Positions 62,794-64,000 of a stretch of DNA of 64,000 bases are shown here, piece by piece. The stretch's first letter is position 1. Every line of letters starts with the position of its first letter. Source of the stretch: Actinomycetota bacterium (GTDB lineage Bacteria; Actinomycetota; Thermoleophilia; Solirubrobacterales; Solirubrobacteraceae). The stretch spans positions 186,001-250,000 of the forward strand of contig VAXW01000004.1 of NCBI GenBank assembly GCA_005884115.1, written 5' to 3'. A program made the position numbers and the translations under genes. The notes beneath the pieces are model-generated. The model searched no databases and had not been told where the DNA came from. It was given only the letters and a program-made list of their open reading frames with translations.

Positions 62794-64000
62794 TGGTCGA
62801 GATCGTCATGCCGCGGCTCTCGGACACGATGGAGGAGGGCACCATCCTGCGCTGGCTCAAGCGCGACGGAGAACAGGTGCGCCGCGGCGAGGAGCTGGTC
62901 GAGATCGAGACCGACAAGGCCACCATGAACTACCTCTCAGACCAGGAGGGCGTGCTGAAGACGGTCGCGCGCGAGGGCGACACGCTCGCCGTCGGAGAGC
63001 TCATCGCCTGGGTCGGCGATCCCTCCTCCACCACCCCACCCGGCGGCGAGCCGGGCGGCGCTCGAGCGGCGCCGGATGGCGCGGCGGTGGGCGGCGGCGT
63101 GCCAGGCGCTGAAGGCGGGGGGTCGGGCGCGTCCGCGGCGCAAGAGCTCGCGGCCACGCCGCGCGAGCAGGGCGCCGACGGCCGCACAGCCGCCCCGGCC
63201 GGGGCGCCGGCCGCGGCGGCGGAGGCTGGGGCTGCGCCTCAGCGTCCGCGAGCCTCGCCGCTCGCACGGCGGATGGCGCGCGAGCGCGGCGTGGACCTCC
63301 GAACGCTGCGCGGCAGCGGCCCAGGCGGGCGCATCGTGAAGGCCGACGTGCTCGGCGCGCCTGCCGCGCAGCTCGCGGGCGACGATGAGCGCCACGCCGC
63401 CGCTGCCGGAGGCGTTGCGCCGCCGAGCGAAGCGACGCCCGCGGCTGAAGCGCAGCCGCCGTCGTCCCTGCCCGATCCCATGCGCGCGAAGGGCGAGACG
63501 AGAACCGTCGAGCTGGGGCGCACCCAGCAGACGATCGCCAGGCGCATGGCCGAGTCGAAGGCCACGATCCCCGACTTCACGCTCCAGTGCGAGGTCGACA
63601 TGGAGGAGTGCGTGGCCCTGCGCAGCGAGCTCAAGCGCATCTCCAGCAGCGAAGCGCCGACGTACAACGACATGGTCGTCAAGTCGTGCGCGCTCGCACT
63701 GCGCGAGCATCCGCGCGCGAACAGCAGCTACCGCGACGGCGCGCTGCAGCTGTACTCGCGCATCAACATCGGCGTCGCCGTCGCTACGCAGGACGCGCTC
63801 GTCGTGCCGACCGTGTTCGACGCCGACACCAAGGCCCTGGGCGAGATCGCGCGCGAGACCCGCTCGCTGGCCGCCAGCGTTCGCGACGGCACCATCACCC
63901 CGCCTCAGCTCGGCGGCGGCACGTTCACGGTCTCCAACCTCGGCATGTACGGCATCACGAGCTTCACCGCCATCATCAACCCGCCACAGGCCGCGATCCT
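62793..64000 (+). CDS. pdhC: Dihydrolipoamide acyltransferase (E2), cut by window end
   Basis: At least 402 residues of E2. The lipoyl domain VEIVMPRLSDTMEEGTILRWLKRDGEQVRRGEELVEIETDKATMNY carries the lipoylated Lys in ETDKA near residue 43. An Ala/Gly/Pro-rich linker follows; the E3/E1-binding domain RASPLARRMARERGVDLRTLRGSGPGGRIVKADV is near 150-185; a second linker leads to the catalytic domain (QQTIARRMAESKATIPDFTL, INIGVAVATQDALVVPTVF, GGTFTVSNLGMYGI). The C-terminal HxxxDG active site lies beyond the window. Single lipoyl domain. Whether it acts on pyruvate or a branched-chain acid cannot be settled. Confidence 0.94.
   Translation, partial: MVEIVMPRLSDTMEEGTILRWLKRDGEQVRRGEELVEIETDKATMNYLSDQEGVLKTVAREGDTLAVGELIAWVGDPSSTTPPGGEPGGARAAPDGAAVGGGVPGAEGGGSGASAAQELAATPREQGADGRTAAPAGAPAAAAEAGAAPQRPRASPLARRMARERGVDLRTLRGSGPGGRIVKADVLGAPAAQLAGDDERHAAAAGGVAPPSEATPAAEAQPPSSLPDPMRAKGETRTVELGRTQQTIARRMAESKATIPDFTLQCEVDMEECVALRSELKRISSSEAPTYNDMVVKSCALALREHPRANSSYRDGALQLYSRINIGVAVATQDALVVPTVFDADTKALGEIARETRSLAASVRDGTITPPQLGGGTFTVSNLGMYGITSFTAIINPPQAAI

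Overview
The window is about 64 kb of very GC-rich, densely coding bacterial DNA. The gene content suggests an actinobacterium: a dnaK-grpE-dnaJ-hspR-clpB operon, an FprA-type ferredoxin/NADP reductase, myo-inositol-phosphate synthase beside a CDP-alcohol phosphatidyltransferase, NrtS, a LmeA-like DUF2993 protein, and many starts with a TANNNT box 6-9 nt upstream (leaderless style). The style fits the class Thermoleophilia (Solirubrobacterales-like), but that placement is inference without a database search. Layout: 1-9.7 kb holds a truncated TetR gene with its operator, tRNA-Asp, tRNA-Val and tRNA-Lys, a cytochrome P450, NrtS, FprA, a fatty acid desaturase and a cyclopropane-synthase-like methyltransferase. 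From 9.7 to 16.7 kb there is a MerR regulator divergent from a second P450, an SDR enzyme, and a PadR-controlled two-gene ABC exporter. From 16.3 to 30.4 kb almost the whole minus strand is purine biosynthesis: purE-purB-purC-purS-purQ-purL-purF, then purN-purH. No purK, purD or purM is seen. The purine block is split between purF and purN by a 3.35-kb mobile element (19066-22419). It has 26-bp perfect terminal inverted repeats, an 8-bp target duplication, an IS1595-type (ISXO2-like) transposase, an overlapping helix-turn-helix gene, and uncharacterised cargo: a membrane protein, a small helical protein, a 56-aa protein, and a 288-aa protein with a HEPN-like RxxxxH motif. The element landed inside a perfect CRP-type palindrome (TGTGA-N6-TCACA) at the purN promoter, and the palindrome now exists at both junctions. 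This element is the best candidate here for an undescribed system. From 30.4 to 39.1 kb there are a GYD protein, two convergent collagen-like surface proteins with a shared N-terminal module, and the chaperone operon, whose ClpB lacks the N-terminal domain. From 39.3 to 48.2 kb lie a hemolysin III-family protein, endonuclease III, a hydrolase, and an inositol-lipid/envelope cluster (polytopic membrane protein, PAP2, CDP-alcohol phosphatidyltransferase, Ino1), followed by a GT4-PHP fusion and a UDG-like protein. From 48.2 to 58.3 kb there are an oxidoreductase, an RNA uracil methyltransferase, an ornithine carbamoyltransferase with an unusual HDLP motif, a cupredoxin lipoprotein, thiamine genes thiO-thiS-thiG and thiE, and a large secreted repeat protein with unlike-neighbour codon use. 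From 58.3 kb to the end is a pyruvate dehydrogenase operon (lpd, DsbA-like protein, small protein, pdhA, pdhB, pdhC truncated by the window edge). No CRISPR array, rRNA or prophage was seen.
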